Assembly: GCA_020444045.1 (NCBI GenBank)
Contig: JAHLLS010000002.1
Span: 310,001-374,000, forward strand
Length of the DNA stretch: 64,000 bases
From: Deltaproteobacteria bacterium
GTDB taxonomy: Bacteria > Desulfobacterota > Desulfobacteria > Desulfobacterales > UBA5852
Reading direction: 5' to 3'
The translations under genes and the position numbers were made by a program. The notes beneath the pieces were generated by a model. That model had not been told where the DNA came from and made no database searches. It saw only the letters and a program-made list of their open reading frames with translations. Shown piece by piece: positions 53,812 through 62,292 of this stretch (position 1 is the first letter of the stretch; every line of letters begins with the position of its first letter).

Positions 53812-54810
53812 TTAATGAATGTCATTACGGATACGCTGCCAAACTGTTTCAGGAATCGTGGCGCCAAGCACACGGCAAACTTCATAACCGCAGGCCGAGG
53901 CCAGCCTTCCACATTGCTCAAGCGGCATTCCCTGCACAAGCCCATAAAGAAAACCAGCTGCCCAGAGATCGCCGGCGCCGGTTGTATCCACCACATCATT
54001 TGCACACATCGGTTCAACAGGATAAACACGCCCCCTGGCGGCGATCATGCTACCGCGTGCGCCTAACTTCAGGACGGCCAACTCCGCCAGGGCCGCCAGG
54101 GCCGACAGAGCGTCTGTCTCATCGCGGCAACCGGTAAAAATCGCGGCTTCGTCCTCATTGGCTACCAGAATATCCACATATTCCTCGACAACAGCGGTCA
54201 ACAGATCCCGGTTTTCCTCGACAACCGTAAAGCTCGCCAGATCGAGCACAATTTTGGCTCTGGCATTGCGGGCTTTTTGCAGGGCATGCAGGAAAAGATC
54301 ACGGTTATAGACCAGATAACCTTCGATCAAGGCAATGGCTGCCCCCTCGAAAGCATCGTCCGGGATTTCGGCCGGCGTCATCTCGGCAGAAGCACCCAGA
54401 TAGGTTAGCATGGTGCGTTGAGAGTCCGGTGTTATCAGGGAAAGCACGCGTCCCGTCGACGTAGGTGCCTTGATGAGAAAGGGATCGACACGATGCCGGC
54501 TCAAATCCGTCTCAAACAACTGGCCCAATTCATCCTGCCCGCGTTTACCCAGAAAACGGGTTTGCCCCCCCAGGCTGGCCACTCCGAGAATGGTATTGCA
54601 GGCCGCCCCACCAGGAACCACCTGCGCCTTTCCGCCGGCCTCTTCCATAACCTGCTGGATCGTATCGGCATCGAAATATACCATGCCGCCTTTGGGCACG
54701 CCGGATCGTCCGACAAACGCATCCGATGTCGGCACAACAATATCCACCAGCACCGATCCGATGCCAACGATCAACCGGGCGTCACGCCCTTCAAAAAAAC
54801 CGTTGTTCAT
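53812..54810 (-). CDS. PfkB-family kinase (adenosine kinase-like)
   Basis: The 332-aa ribokinase-fold enzyme has the N-terminal GIGSVLVDIVV strand, the substrate/gly-rich motif PGGAACNTILGVASLGG (motif 1), and the C-terminal catalytic DTTGAGDLWAAGFLYG with the base Asp. This pattern is typical of adenosine kinase/sugar kinase members of bacteria. It phosphorylates a nucleoside or sugar with ATP; the substrate is not certain. Confidence 0.9.
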   Translation of the reverse strand: MNNGFFEGRDARLIVGIGSVLVDIVVPTSDAFVGRSGVPKGGMVYFDADTIQQVMEEAGGKAQVVPGGAACNTILGVASLGGQTRFLGKRGQDELGQLFETDLSRHRVDPFLIKAPTSTGRVLSLITPDSQRTMLTYLGASAEMTPAEIPDDAFEGAAIALIEGYLVYNRDLFLHALQKARNARAKIVLDLASFTVVEENRDLLTAVVEEYVDILVANEDEAAIFTGCRDETDALSALAALAELAVLKLGARGSMIAARGRVYPVEPMCANDVVDTTGAGDLWAAGFLYGLVQGMPLEQCGRLASACGYEVCRVLGATIPETVWQRIRNDIH

Positions 54811-54891
54811 AACGGTCTATATCCTCTCTTGACATCGATCCGGGTAAGATGAGGTACCTCACACAAAACCATCACGGCTGTAGCCAATTCA

Positions 54892-55365
54892 TTACCAGAC
54901 CAAGTTTTTGTGAATCCACCCCTCATCGCCCGCCCCACTGCGGATATGAATCCAATCGCCCTGTCGCTTCACGACCTGAAAAGGAACGCCTCTTTCCGCC
55001 TTGAAAACAATGTCGTTCTGTGTACCGGGACCGGAGCGGATATTCACCATGTCAGAACGCGTGATGACGGTGGCCGCTTTACCCAAAAGGCTGCCATGAA
55101 TCCAGCCTTCATCGCCTTCGAAGTCCCGAAAGAACACCCACTCCCCCTGAGTGCGGATAACGTCCAAAGGATGATAGCGCTCAACTTCCCAGAGGACATC
55201 ATATTGGTCCGTACCGGGGCCGGAACGAATATTGGCTTTTTCGGCATTGACGGACATGCGTTCCGCCCAAACGGTCCCGGCCAAAACCGCATGAAGGCAT
55301 AATGCCAGGAAAATTGCTCCAATACACGTTCTCCTTCTTCCCGGCCGGCAAGCGCCATTAATCAT
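54892..55365 (-). CDS. Exported SH3-domain protein
   Basis: The 157-aa protein has a signal peptide (CIGAIFLALCLHAVLAGTVWA) and two bacterial SH3_3 domains, each opening with NIRSGPGT (residues about 46 and 107) and closing with EGWIHGSLLG and EGWIHKNLVW. Such domains bind cell wall peptides or act as modules of envelope proteins. GGGAGG before the ATG supports the start. No enzyme domain. Role not known. Confidence 0.88.
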   Translation of the reverse strand: MINGACRPGRRRTCIGAIFLALCLHAVLAGTVWAERMSVNAEKANIRSGPGTDQYDVLWEVERYHPLDVIRTQGEWVFFRDFEGDEGWIHGSLLGKAATVITRSDMVNIRSGPGTQNDIVFKAERGVPFQVVKRQGDWIHIRSGAGDEGWIHKNLVW

Positions 55366-55424
55366 TCATACCTCCCCAGCCACCGGCACGACACCGGTTG
55401 TGATCCGATTGAAACGCACCGGCG

Positions 55425-56333
55425 CTAATCCAAATGCCGCAATCCGACGGCCCGTGCCGCCGCGATTGCCGATTTGAATTCACGGGCGCTAAGCGCGCGC
55501 GCCAACGCCGGGAAATCTTCGGCCTGGCCGCAGGGCTGATATTGCGGCATCAAATTCACATATGTATCTCGGGACAACTGTTCGGCGATAAATGCCAGAA
55601 TTTCCCGCGTTTCCTCAAGCCCCTGCGGCATCACCAGGTGTCGTATGATCATACCCCGGCGGGCGATACCATCCGTGTCCGTTTTTAGCTCGCCGACCTG
55701 TCGGTACATCATCCGCAGCGCCTGCCGCGCGATCTCCGGATAATCCGGAACACCGCAATATGTGCGACCCGACGCAGGATCCCAGAATTTGAAGTCCGGC
55801 ATATAAATGTCAACGATCCCATCGAGCAATGCCAGCGTGTCCGGTGCGTCATAACCGCCGGTATTGTATACGATCGGTACATTCAGGCCATTGGCGATCG
55901 CTATCTCGAGCGCAGCCAAAATTTGCGGCACGACATGGGAAGGCGATACCAGGTTGACATTATGGCAGCCCATATCCTGAAGCTGCATCATCATTGCGGC
56001 CAACTGGGCATGCGTTACGGGCTGTCCATCTCCCGCGTGGCTGATGCCGAAGTTCTGGCAAAAGCGGCACCCCAAATTACAGTGCGTGAAGAAAATAGTC
56101 CCCGACCCATGGCGACCCACCAGCGGGGCCTCTTCACCGAAATGCGGCGCGTAGCTGGCGACCCAGGCCTTTTCGGCGGTGCGGCAAAACCCCGTCTCAC
56201 CGGCCAGTCGATTGACGCCGCATTGCCGCGGACAAAGATGGCATTGGCGCATCCGCTCGCGCGCGGCAACAACGCGCCGCTTCAGAAATTCCGGCGCATC
56301 CGCTCGCATATAGGCCGGCCCATGGTCAGACAA
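55425..56333 (-). CDS. Radical SAM protein, PflA-like activating enzyme family
   Basis: TTG 56333, eight bases after AGGAG, gives a 302-aa protein. It has the leading CHLCPRQCGVNRLAGETGFC (auxiliary Cys cluster) and the radical SAM motif FTHCNLGCRFCQNF (CxxxCxxC), with VNLVSPSHVVPQILAAL further on. It reductively cleaves SAM to make a 5'-deoxyadenosyl radical and is related to glycyl-radical enzyme activases. The target is unknown. The frame also opens upstream to 56486 without ribosome site or family similarity. Confidence 0.88.
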   Translation of the reverse strand: MSDHGPAYMRADAPEFLKRRVVAARERMRQCHLCPRQCGVNRLAGETGFCRTAEKAWVASYAPHFGEEAPLVGRHGSGTIFFTHCNLGCRFCQNFGISHAGDGQPVTHAQLAAMMMQLQDMGCHNVNLVSPSHVVPQILAALEIAIANGLNVPIVYNTGGYDAPDTLALLDGIVDIYMPDFKFWDPASGRTYCGVPDYPEIARQALRMMYRQVGELKTDTDGIARRGMIIRHLVMPQGLEETREILAFIAEQLSRDTYVNLMPQYQPCGQAEDFPALARALSAREFKSAIAAARAVGLRHLD

Positions 56334-56527
56334 TCCGGATCTCCTGAGTCCGTTATTCGTTCCAGAGTGCCCCGCCGGGCAACCTGCAAAACATACATCC
56401 GGTCCGCATTCGATGCTGGCATTCGAACGGGGAACCGGATGCATTTGCAATCTGCGGAAAGCCGCGACTGCAAGGACCAAGAGCACGCCACCTTAGCGTC
56501 GTACGCTATCGCTACAAACGGCCGTGA

Positions 56528-56761
56528 TCACGGCCCGGGGATGTCATACGTGGTGCAATTCCCGCCACTGCAGGTCCGGGTTTGTTTTGAGGGGCCCTGG
56601 CCGCCGCTGCTGTTGACGGCGTAATTAGTGGTACTCATGACACGCTCAAAATCTTCGGCGCCGCATTTGGGACATTTTGTTTCCATGGAATCTTCGCTAC
56701 GCACCGCCAGGAACTCAAAGAACTCGTTACATTTCAAACATTTAAATTCGTATATTGGCAT
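56528..56761 (-). CDS. FmdB-family zinc ribbon protein
   Basis: The 77-aa protein begins MPIYEFKCLKCNEFFE and has two CxxC knuckles (CLKC and CPKC) for one zinc, typical of FmdB/regulatory-type zinc ribbons. A Gly/Ser-rich tail with CSGGNC follows. The family name comes from formamidase operons; function is uncertain. It stands between the radical SAM and recN genes on the same strand. Confidence 0.9.
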   Translation of the reverse strand: MPIYEFKCLKCNEFFEFLAVRSEDSMETKCPKCGAEDFERVMSTTNYAVNSSGGQGPSKQTRTCSGGNCTTYDIPGP

Positions 56762-56840
56762 CAGACTATCCTCATGTATAATATTGAGAACCTAATTAAG
56801 CCCTTCGATTCGGCCTTGTCAAGCGGCAACCGTGACAATC

Positions 56841-58541
56841 CTACTCCTTTAAAAGCATCTCGCGGGCATGGTCCAGGGTTTTGCGGGTAATTTTAATACC
56901 GCCCAATAGCCGGGCCATTTCTTCCAAACGTTCTTCGGCATCGAGTGGTTCGATCGTCGTGCGTGTACGACCCCGGCTGACCGATTTGGCGATTTTAAAA
57001 TGGTAATCACCAAACTTGGCGATCTGGGGGAGATGTGTGATGCAAATAACCTGGTGATGGTCCGATAGCGCTTTTAATTTTTGTCCGACAATCTCCGCTA
57101 CGCCCCCTCCGATACCGGCATCCACTTCATCGAAAATAACCGTCTCCAATGATCCGGAAGCCGCCAGGATGGCCTTCAGGGCCAGAACCACCCGGGACAG
57201 TTCCCCACCGGACGCAATCGCTGCCAAAGGTTTGAGGTGTTCGCCCACGTTGGGGGCAATCTGAAAAACGGCCCGATCTGTTCCCCGTTCATCGGCCTTG
57301 CAACCATCTACGGTCAAATACGCCGGGGTGCGTTCATCCGCCGCCACGGGTTCAAGCGTGACCGCAAACCGCGTTCCCGGCATTTTTAAAGCGTGCAACT
57401 CATCGGCAATATCCCGGGCCAGGTCTTCGGCGGCAGCCTTCCGTTGATCATGCAGATCGCGGGTCGCCGTTTGCAAACGTTTGTGGCACCGCACTAACTG
57501 CTGGTCTATCGTGTCGATCTGATCGGCCACGTTCTCAAGACCTGACAGAGCGGCCTGGATCGCCGCGTATTTGTTCATCACGTCCGCCAGGGTTTCCCCG
57601 TATTTGCGCTTCATCCGGTTCAGGGTATCCAGGCGGGTCTCAACCTCTTCCAAGCGATGCTCGTCGCTTTCCACCTGGTGGAGATAACGCCGCAACCCTG
57701 CGACGACATCCTCCGCCTGGTATGTCAATTCCGCGACACTTGCCATCGTCGCCTGGAGCTCGCCGTCGATGCCGGCCGCTTTTTCCAGCTGGCGGTGCAT
57801 GATCCCCAGCCGGTCCACCACCGAATCCTGCTCGCCGTATAGGCTCTCCAAACAGTGGTTGGCAATCTGGATCAACTCCTGGGCATTGCGAAGTCGACCA
57901 CGCTCCTGCTCCAACTGCTCATCTTCTCCGGGAACCAGCTGGGCCGCCTCGATCTCCGCCTTCTGGAACCGCCACAATTCGTGCTGTTCGTTCTGACGAT
58001 CACGCTGGGCCAGCAGAGCCGCCCGCTCCTCGAGCAAGGGAAGGATCTCACGGAAAATCCCGCCGACCACCTCACGCCGGTCCATGAGATTCCCGTATTG
58101 ATCAAGAATGTCCAGATGAAAATCTTCCTTTAAAAGGGACTGGTGCGCATGTTGGCTGGATATACTGGCCAGACTGTCGGTAATGGCCTGCAGCACCTGC
58201 ATGGTGGCCATATGGCCGTTGATAAACACGCGATGGCGATCATGGCGTGAAATGATGCGACGGATCAGAAGGCCTTCCTCGGTGCTGTAGCCCTGCGTCT
58301 CCATGATCGCGGCTGCCGGGGCTGTGGGGGCCAGATCGAAAAAAGCTTCCAGCTCCGCGCTATCCGCACCCGTGCGAATGAGTTTGGCAGTCGCCCGGGC
58401 GCCTAACAGCAGCTGGACGGCATTGATGATGATCGACTTGCCCGCCCCGGTTTCACCACTCATGATGGTGAGTCCGGCATCGAACCGTATCTGCAGGTCG
58501 TCGATAATGGCAAATTTTTTTATGGAGAGTTCACGAAGCAT
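56841..58541 (-). CDS. recN: DNA repair ATPase RecN
   Basis: The start at 58541 (MLRELSIKKFAIIDDLQIRF) drops 23 non-homologous upstream codons. The 566-aa SMC-like protein has Walker A (SGETGAGKSIIINAVQLLLG), a long coiled coil with a central hinge (about 150-370), the signature LAAIASGGELSRVVLALKAIL and Walker B (VIFDEVDAGIGG). RecN organises DNA ends in double-strand-break repair. Normal length. Confidence 0.95.
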   Translation of the reverse strand: MLRELSIKKFAIIDDLQIRFDAGLTIMSGETGAGKSIIINAVQLLLGARATAKLIRTGADSAELEAFFDLAPTAPAAAIMETQGYSTEEGLLIRRIISRHDRHRVFINGHMATMQVLQAITDSLASISSQHAHQSLLKEDFHLDILDQYGNLMDRREVVGGIFREILPLLEERAALLAQRDRQNEQHELWRFQKAEIEAAQLVPGEDEQLEQERGRLRNAQELIQIANHCLESLYGEQDSVVDRLGIMHRQLEKAAGIDGELQATMASVAELTYQAEDVVAGLRRYLHQVESDEHRLEEVETRLDTLNRMKRKYGETLADVMNKYAAIQAALSGLENVADQIDTIDQQLVRCHKRLQTATRDLHDQRKAAAEDLARDIADELHALKMPGTRFAVTLEPVAADERTPAYLTVDGCKADERGTDRAVFQIAPNVGEHLKPLAAIASGGELSRVVLALKAILAASGSLETVIFDEVDAGIGGGVAEIVGQKLKALSDHHQVICITHLPQIAKFGDYHFKIAKSVSRGRTRTTIEPLDAEERLEEMARLLGGIKITRKTLDHAREMLLKE

Positions 58542-58718
58542 GGCGAGGGATCCGGCAAACCGGGCCGCCGGTGTTGCGCTGAAATTCTTTGTCCGTGCGC
58601 TTGGCCGCACCCATTCGCATCCGGTGCTGATGTCCGGCGCAGTATGGCACAGCGGCTTTTCTTTGTAAAGCCGCTCTATTCAAGCATTTCCTATATTCTC
58701 CACAAGGCAACAGGTCTT

Positions 58719-58755
58719 CACCCGTCGATAGAAACCGTTTCTTGTCGACGGGGTG
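58719..58755 (-). terminator. Hairpin downstream of iorB
   Basis: Arms 58719-58728 (CACCCGTCGA) and 58745-58755 (TCGACGGGGTG, one bulged G) form a 10-bp stem, with an inner GAAAC/GTTTC pairing. It lies about 10 bases after the iorB stop. There is no T-run, so rho dependence or simple mRNA stabilisation are alternatives. Confidence 0.4.
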
Positions 58756-58764
58756 TAAACGCCG

Positions 58765-59355
58765 TTAGGCAACTGCCGCCTGATATCCCAAATCGAACGC
58801 CTTGAGATTGGTATCGACAAACGCGGCCTTGGTTCGGGTTTCGATGGCCCGACGCACCATATCCTCTGAAACCGGTAAAATGCCGGTCTGGCAAAGCGCT
58901 CCCAGGAGTACGATGTTGACCGACATGATATTGCCGGCCGCCCGGGCCAATTCGGCCGCATCGAAAGCGATCAGACGGCCGGTTTTTTCCGTGATCAGGC
59001 GTTTCAAATGGTCCAGATCCGGGTAAGTCCCGCGGCCGATGGCCACCGTAAACGGCGGCAGCGCGGCCATATTGGTAATGACGGTGGTTCGAGGATTGCA
59101 CTTGTTCAGTGCCCGCAGGGTTTCGGACGGCTCGAACCCCACAAGCACGTCCGCTTCGCCATCGGAAATGATCGTACTGCGCGCATCGCCGAAAACCATG
59201 GCCGATTCCACCACGCCACCGCGCTGGGCCATACCGTGAATTTCACTCATACGCACCGGGATGTCGGCCATCAGGGCCGCCTCGCCCAGCACTTTGGACG
59301 CCAGCAGATTGCCCTGGCCGCCAACCGCTACAATGATCAGACGCGTTGGTTTCAT
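58765..59355 (-). CDS. iorB: Indolepyruvate:ferredoxin oxidoreductase, beta subunit
   Basis: ATG 59355 follows AGGAGC. The 196-aa gamma-type domain of 2-oxoacid:acceptor oxidoreductases starts IIVAVGGQGNLLASKVLGEA, with IHGMAQRGGVVES and the late LVGFEPSETLRALN. With IorA it oxidises indolepyruvate and other aryl pyruvates to aryl-acetyl-CoA with reduction of ferredoxin. It starts 33 bases after the iorA stop, in one operon. Confidence 0.93.
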   Translation of the reverse strand: MKPTRLIIVAVGGQGNLLASKVLGEAALMADIPVRMSEIHGMAQRGGVVESAMVFGDARSTIISDGEADVLVGFEPSETLRALNKCNPRTTVITNMAALPPFTVAIGRGTYPDLDHLKRLITEKTGRLIAFDAAELARAAGNIMSVNIVLLGALCQTGILPVSEDMVRRAIETRTKAAFVDTNLKAFDLGYQAAVA

Positions 59356-59388
59356 AGTTGCTCCTGGTTCTTGGACCACAGCCTGCGG

Positions 59389-61242
59389 TCAGGTTGATTT
59401 CACAGGCACGATGGCATTTTCGGGACACACCTGGGCGCAGAGCGCGCAGCCGATACAGATATCCGCATCGATATGCACGCGATCGTCCTCCAAGTAAAAG
59501 GCCGGACAGCCCAGGTCGCTGATGCAGTCCCGGTGATTCTGGCAACGCTCCGACACACGGAAGGGCTTGCCCCGCAGCTGGCGCAAGGCCTTGGCATACA
59601 GGGCGCACTTTTCCTTCGCAATGACCACCGACACCCCTTCGAATGCCACGGCCTCACGAATGGCGGCAATGCTTTTCTTGAGCTGGTAGGGCCGAATCGT
59701 GACCACGTGGGGGACCCCGATGGCTTTCACCAGCGGCTCAAGGGCCACCTGGCCGTAACCCTCCAGCTTGAGTTCCTGCATGTCCACCCCGGGGTTGGGC
59801 TGATGGCCCGTCATGGCGGTTGTACGGTTGTCCAGGATCACCAGGGTCATGTCATGGTTGTTGAATACCGCATTGATCAGACCGGGAATGCCGGAATGAA
59901 AAAAGGTCGAATCCCCGATGAACGACACCACCTTCTGGGATGTGGCCTGGGCAAACCCACCGGCACTGCCCGTGGAGGCGCCCATGCAGATGACAAAGTC
60001 GCCCATGGACAGCGGCGGCAGGAACCCCAGCGTATAGCAGCCGATATCGGATGGATGGATGACATCCATACCTTCGGTGGCCTTTTTAACGGCATAAAAG
60101 GTTGCCCGGTGGGAGCATCCTGCACAGAGCGTGGGTGGTCGCTGGGGAATTTCCGGCACATCCGACAAATCCGGGACCGCCGACGGCGGGCAGGCAATGC
60201 CAAAATAATCGGCCAATTTCTGGCGGACCATGGCCGGGTCGAACTCATAGAGGCGTGAAAAAAGGGTCGGCCCCTTGCCGTTGATAGGCAAAGAAAGTCC
60301 CCTTTCCTGGGCGAAGGCTTTGACCGCCTCTTCCATGTAGGGCTCGCCCTCTTCCACCACCAGCACTTTTTCGCAACCCGATAGAAAGGTACCGATGCGC
60401 TCCGCCGGAAGAGGATGGGAAAACCCGATCCGCAGCACCCGGACCTGATCTTCGACCTTGAGATCCTGGATGGCATCCGCCACATAGGTGTAGCTCACCC
60501 CATTACAGATGACCCCCCAGGTCCCATTGCCTTCCTCAAAGTTATAGGGGCTCTCTTCGGCCAGTGCTTGGGCCCGGGCCATATTCTCCAGGAGACGCGC
60601 ATGCAGTTGGCGCGACACGGCAGGCACCGTCACATAGTGAAACGGGTCTTTTTCGAACCGTCCCTTGGTCTGGGGCGCGCGCAAGGCACCCAGGGTCACA
60701 ACCGCATTGGAGTGGTTGATGCGCGTGGTGGTTCGCAAAATGACCGGCTCACCGAGGGTTTCCGACAAGTCAAAGGCATATGGGACCATGGCTTTGGCTT
60801 CTTCCACCGACGATGGCTCGAGAATCGACAGTCCGGAAAGTTTGCCGTAATAACGATTGTCCTGTTCATTCTGGCTGGAAAACATGTAGGGATCATCCGC
60901 CGAAATCACCACCAGACCGGCCCGGGTGCCGACATAGGCAAGCGTCATGAGGGCATCGGCCGCCACGTTGACCCCCACGTGCTTCATCATGCACATGCTG
61001 CGCAGGCCGGAGTTGGCGGCGGCGGCCGCGACCTCCAGCGCCACTTTCTCATTGGTGCTGTACTCGAAATACAGGTCCGTTTCCTGCGCCACCTGGAAAA
61101 GGTTGAGCGATATTTCCGAGGACGGCGTGCCGGGATAGGTGGCGGCAAAGGCAACACCCGCCTCCAGGGCTCCCCGGGCAATGGCTTCATTGCCAAGCAG
61201 GAGGACTTTCTGCCCAGGCTGGTTTGTCAGCAATTTATGCAT
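59389..61242 (-). CDS. iorA: Indolepyruvate:ferredoxin oxidoreductase, alpha subunit
   Basis: ATG 61242 with AAAAGGATTC upstream gives 617 aa, starting VLLLGNEAIARGALEAGV; 48 codons further upstream are discarded. It has YPGTPSSEIS (thiamine-domain pocket), GDSTFFHSGIPG (TPP-binding GDG-like motif) and, at the C-terminus, an extra ferredoxin module with ICIGCALCAQVCPENAIV and Cys pairs CQNH..C..LGCP. The complex uses TPP and 4Fe-4S clusters for amino-acid fermentation or biosynthesis in anaerobes. Confidence 0.95.
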   Translation of the reverse strand: MHKLLTNQPGQKVLLLGNEAIARGALEAGVAFAATYPGTPSSEISLNLFQVAQETDLYFEYSTNEKVALEVAAAAANSGLRSMCMMKHVGVNVAADALMTLAYVGTRAGLVVISADDPYMFSSQNEQDNRYYGKLSGLSILEPSSVEEAKAMVPYAFDLSETLGEPVILRTTTRINHSNAVVTLGALRAPQTKGRFEKDPFHYVTVPAVSRQLHARLLENMARAQALAEESPYNFEEGNGTWGVICNGVSYTYVADAIQDLKVEDQVRVLRIGFSHPLPAERIGTFLSGCEKVLVVEEGEPYMEEAVKAFAQERGLSLPINGKGPTLFSRLYEFDPAMVRQKLADYFGIACPPSAVPDLSDVPEIPQRPPTLCAGCSHRATFYAVKKATEGMDVIHPSDIGCYTLGFLPPLSMGDFVICMGASTGSAGGFAQATSQKVVSFIGDSTFFHSGIPGLINAVFNNHDMTLVILDNRTTAMTGHQPNPGVDMQELKLEGYGQVALEPLVKAIGVPHVVTIRPYQLKKSIAAIREAVAFEGVSVVIAKEKCALYAKALRQLRGKPFRVSERCQNHRDCISDLGCPAFYLEDDRVHIDADICIGCALCAQVCPENAIVPVKST

Positions 61243-61336
61243 GGCGAATCCTTTTCCCCTAAAATGACACCGGGTCACGGCATTTGATAAAACACGTCGG
61301 CGAGAACCGGCTGTGATTGAAAAATAAAGCTTATCG

Positions 61337-61364
61337 TTTATAACAGCCCCGAATCCACTGTAAA
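61337..61364 (-). promoter_or_regulatory. Candidate promoter of iorAB
   Basis: On the minus strand TTTACA (61364-61359) and TATAAA (61342-61337), spacer 16 bases. It would start near 61330, about 90 bases before the iorA ATG. Confidence 0.5.
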
Positions 61365-61455
61365 GTCCTTTCTCATGGGCCGTCACCCGACGGACGCCCT
61401 GATGCGGCTTGAAAGCACTTTACAAAGCAATGCCGCTGATTTAAAGATAAGGATT

Positions 61456-61484
61456 TCGTCAATCGCTTAAATGATCGATATAAT
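61456..61484 (+). promoter_or_regulatory. Candidate promoter of rdgB
   Basis: TCGTCA (61456-61461) and a perfect TATAAT (61479-61484), spacer 17. It would start near 61491, only about 11 bases before the rdgB ATG, so translation would use a very short leader. Confidence 0.5.
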
Positions 61485-61501
61485 TTGGTAGTGAGCATCC
61501 T

Positions 61502-62170
61502 ATGGAGACGCCCCTCATCCTTGTTCTGGCCACCCGCAATGCGGGGAAAACCGCCGAAATTCGCGACCTTCTGAAAGATTTCCCGATCGAAATCCGTAAT
61601 TTAGATGATTTCGGACCCATCCCGGAAGTCGAGGAAGACGGTGCCACCTTCGACGATAATGCCTATAAAAAAGCCTATTTTGCGGCCCGCGTTCTTGGTT
61701 TCCCCGCCCTGGCCGATGATTCCGGGCTGGTGGTCGAAGCATTGAATGGCGCCCCGGGCGTGTATTCCGCACGTTACGCCGGTGAAAACGCCTCGGATGC
61801 GGACCGTTGCAGCAAACTGCTCCAGGCCATGGAAGGGCAAGCCCACCGTGCCGCCGCCTTTGAATGTGTGATTTCCATCGCCGTTCCCGAAGGGCCGGCG
61901 CTCACCTACGAAGCACGCTGCGAAGGACGGATCACCGACCAACCCCGGGGGGAAAATGGTTTTGGATATGATCCCATTTTCTTCTATCCGCCGCTCAATA
62001 AAACGTTTGCGCAGATGACCATGACCGAAAAAAGCCTTGTCAGCCATCGCGGGAAAGCCTTGCGCGAACTGCAAGCAGAGTTTGATAAAGCCCTGGAATG
62101 GATCCGGCAGCATATGCCGATCGTTGTCCGCACCAGCTGTGTGTCCGAAAACAACGACGGATCGGCCTAA
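61502..62170 (+). CDS. rdgB: XTP/dITP diphosphatase (RdgB/HAM1)
   Basis: The 222-aa protein has the Ham1 landmarks: VLATRNAGKTAEIRDLL (phosphate loop), ALADDSGLVVEALNGAPGVYSARYAGE (metal and base-specific site), and a C-terminal GFGYDPIFF with SHRGKALREL. It hydrolyses deaminated purine nucleotides to keep them out of DNA. Normal length, with an extra 20-residue tail. No strong ribosome site, consistent with the short leader. Confidence 0.95.
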   Translation: METPLILVLATRNAGKTAEIRDLLKDFPIEIRNLDDFGPIPEVEEDGATFDDNAYKKAYFAARVLGFPALADDSGLVVEALNGAPGVYSARYAGENASDADRCSKLLQAMEGQAHRAAAFECVISIAVPEGPALTYEARCEGRITDQPRGENGFGYDPIFFYPPLNKTFAQMTMTEKSLVSHRGKALRELQAEFDKALEWIRQHMPIVVRTSCVSENNDGSA

Positions 62171-62292
62171 AACCAGACCGTCATCCACGCAACAGACCAA
62201 AAGGGAATGCCGCAACGTAAAATCGAATGGCGACCGCACCGCACCGACAATATATCTCGCCGCCCAACTAACGTCTGCAGGGAGAGACCATC

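Noticed and set aside
56334..56486. Longer start for the radical SAM protein
   Set aside because: The upstream residues look unrelated and lack a ribosome site, whereas TTG 56333 has AGGAG at good spacing.
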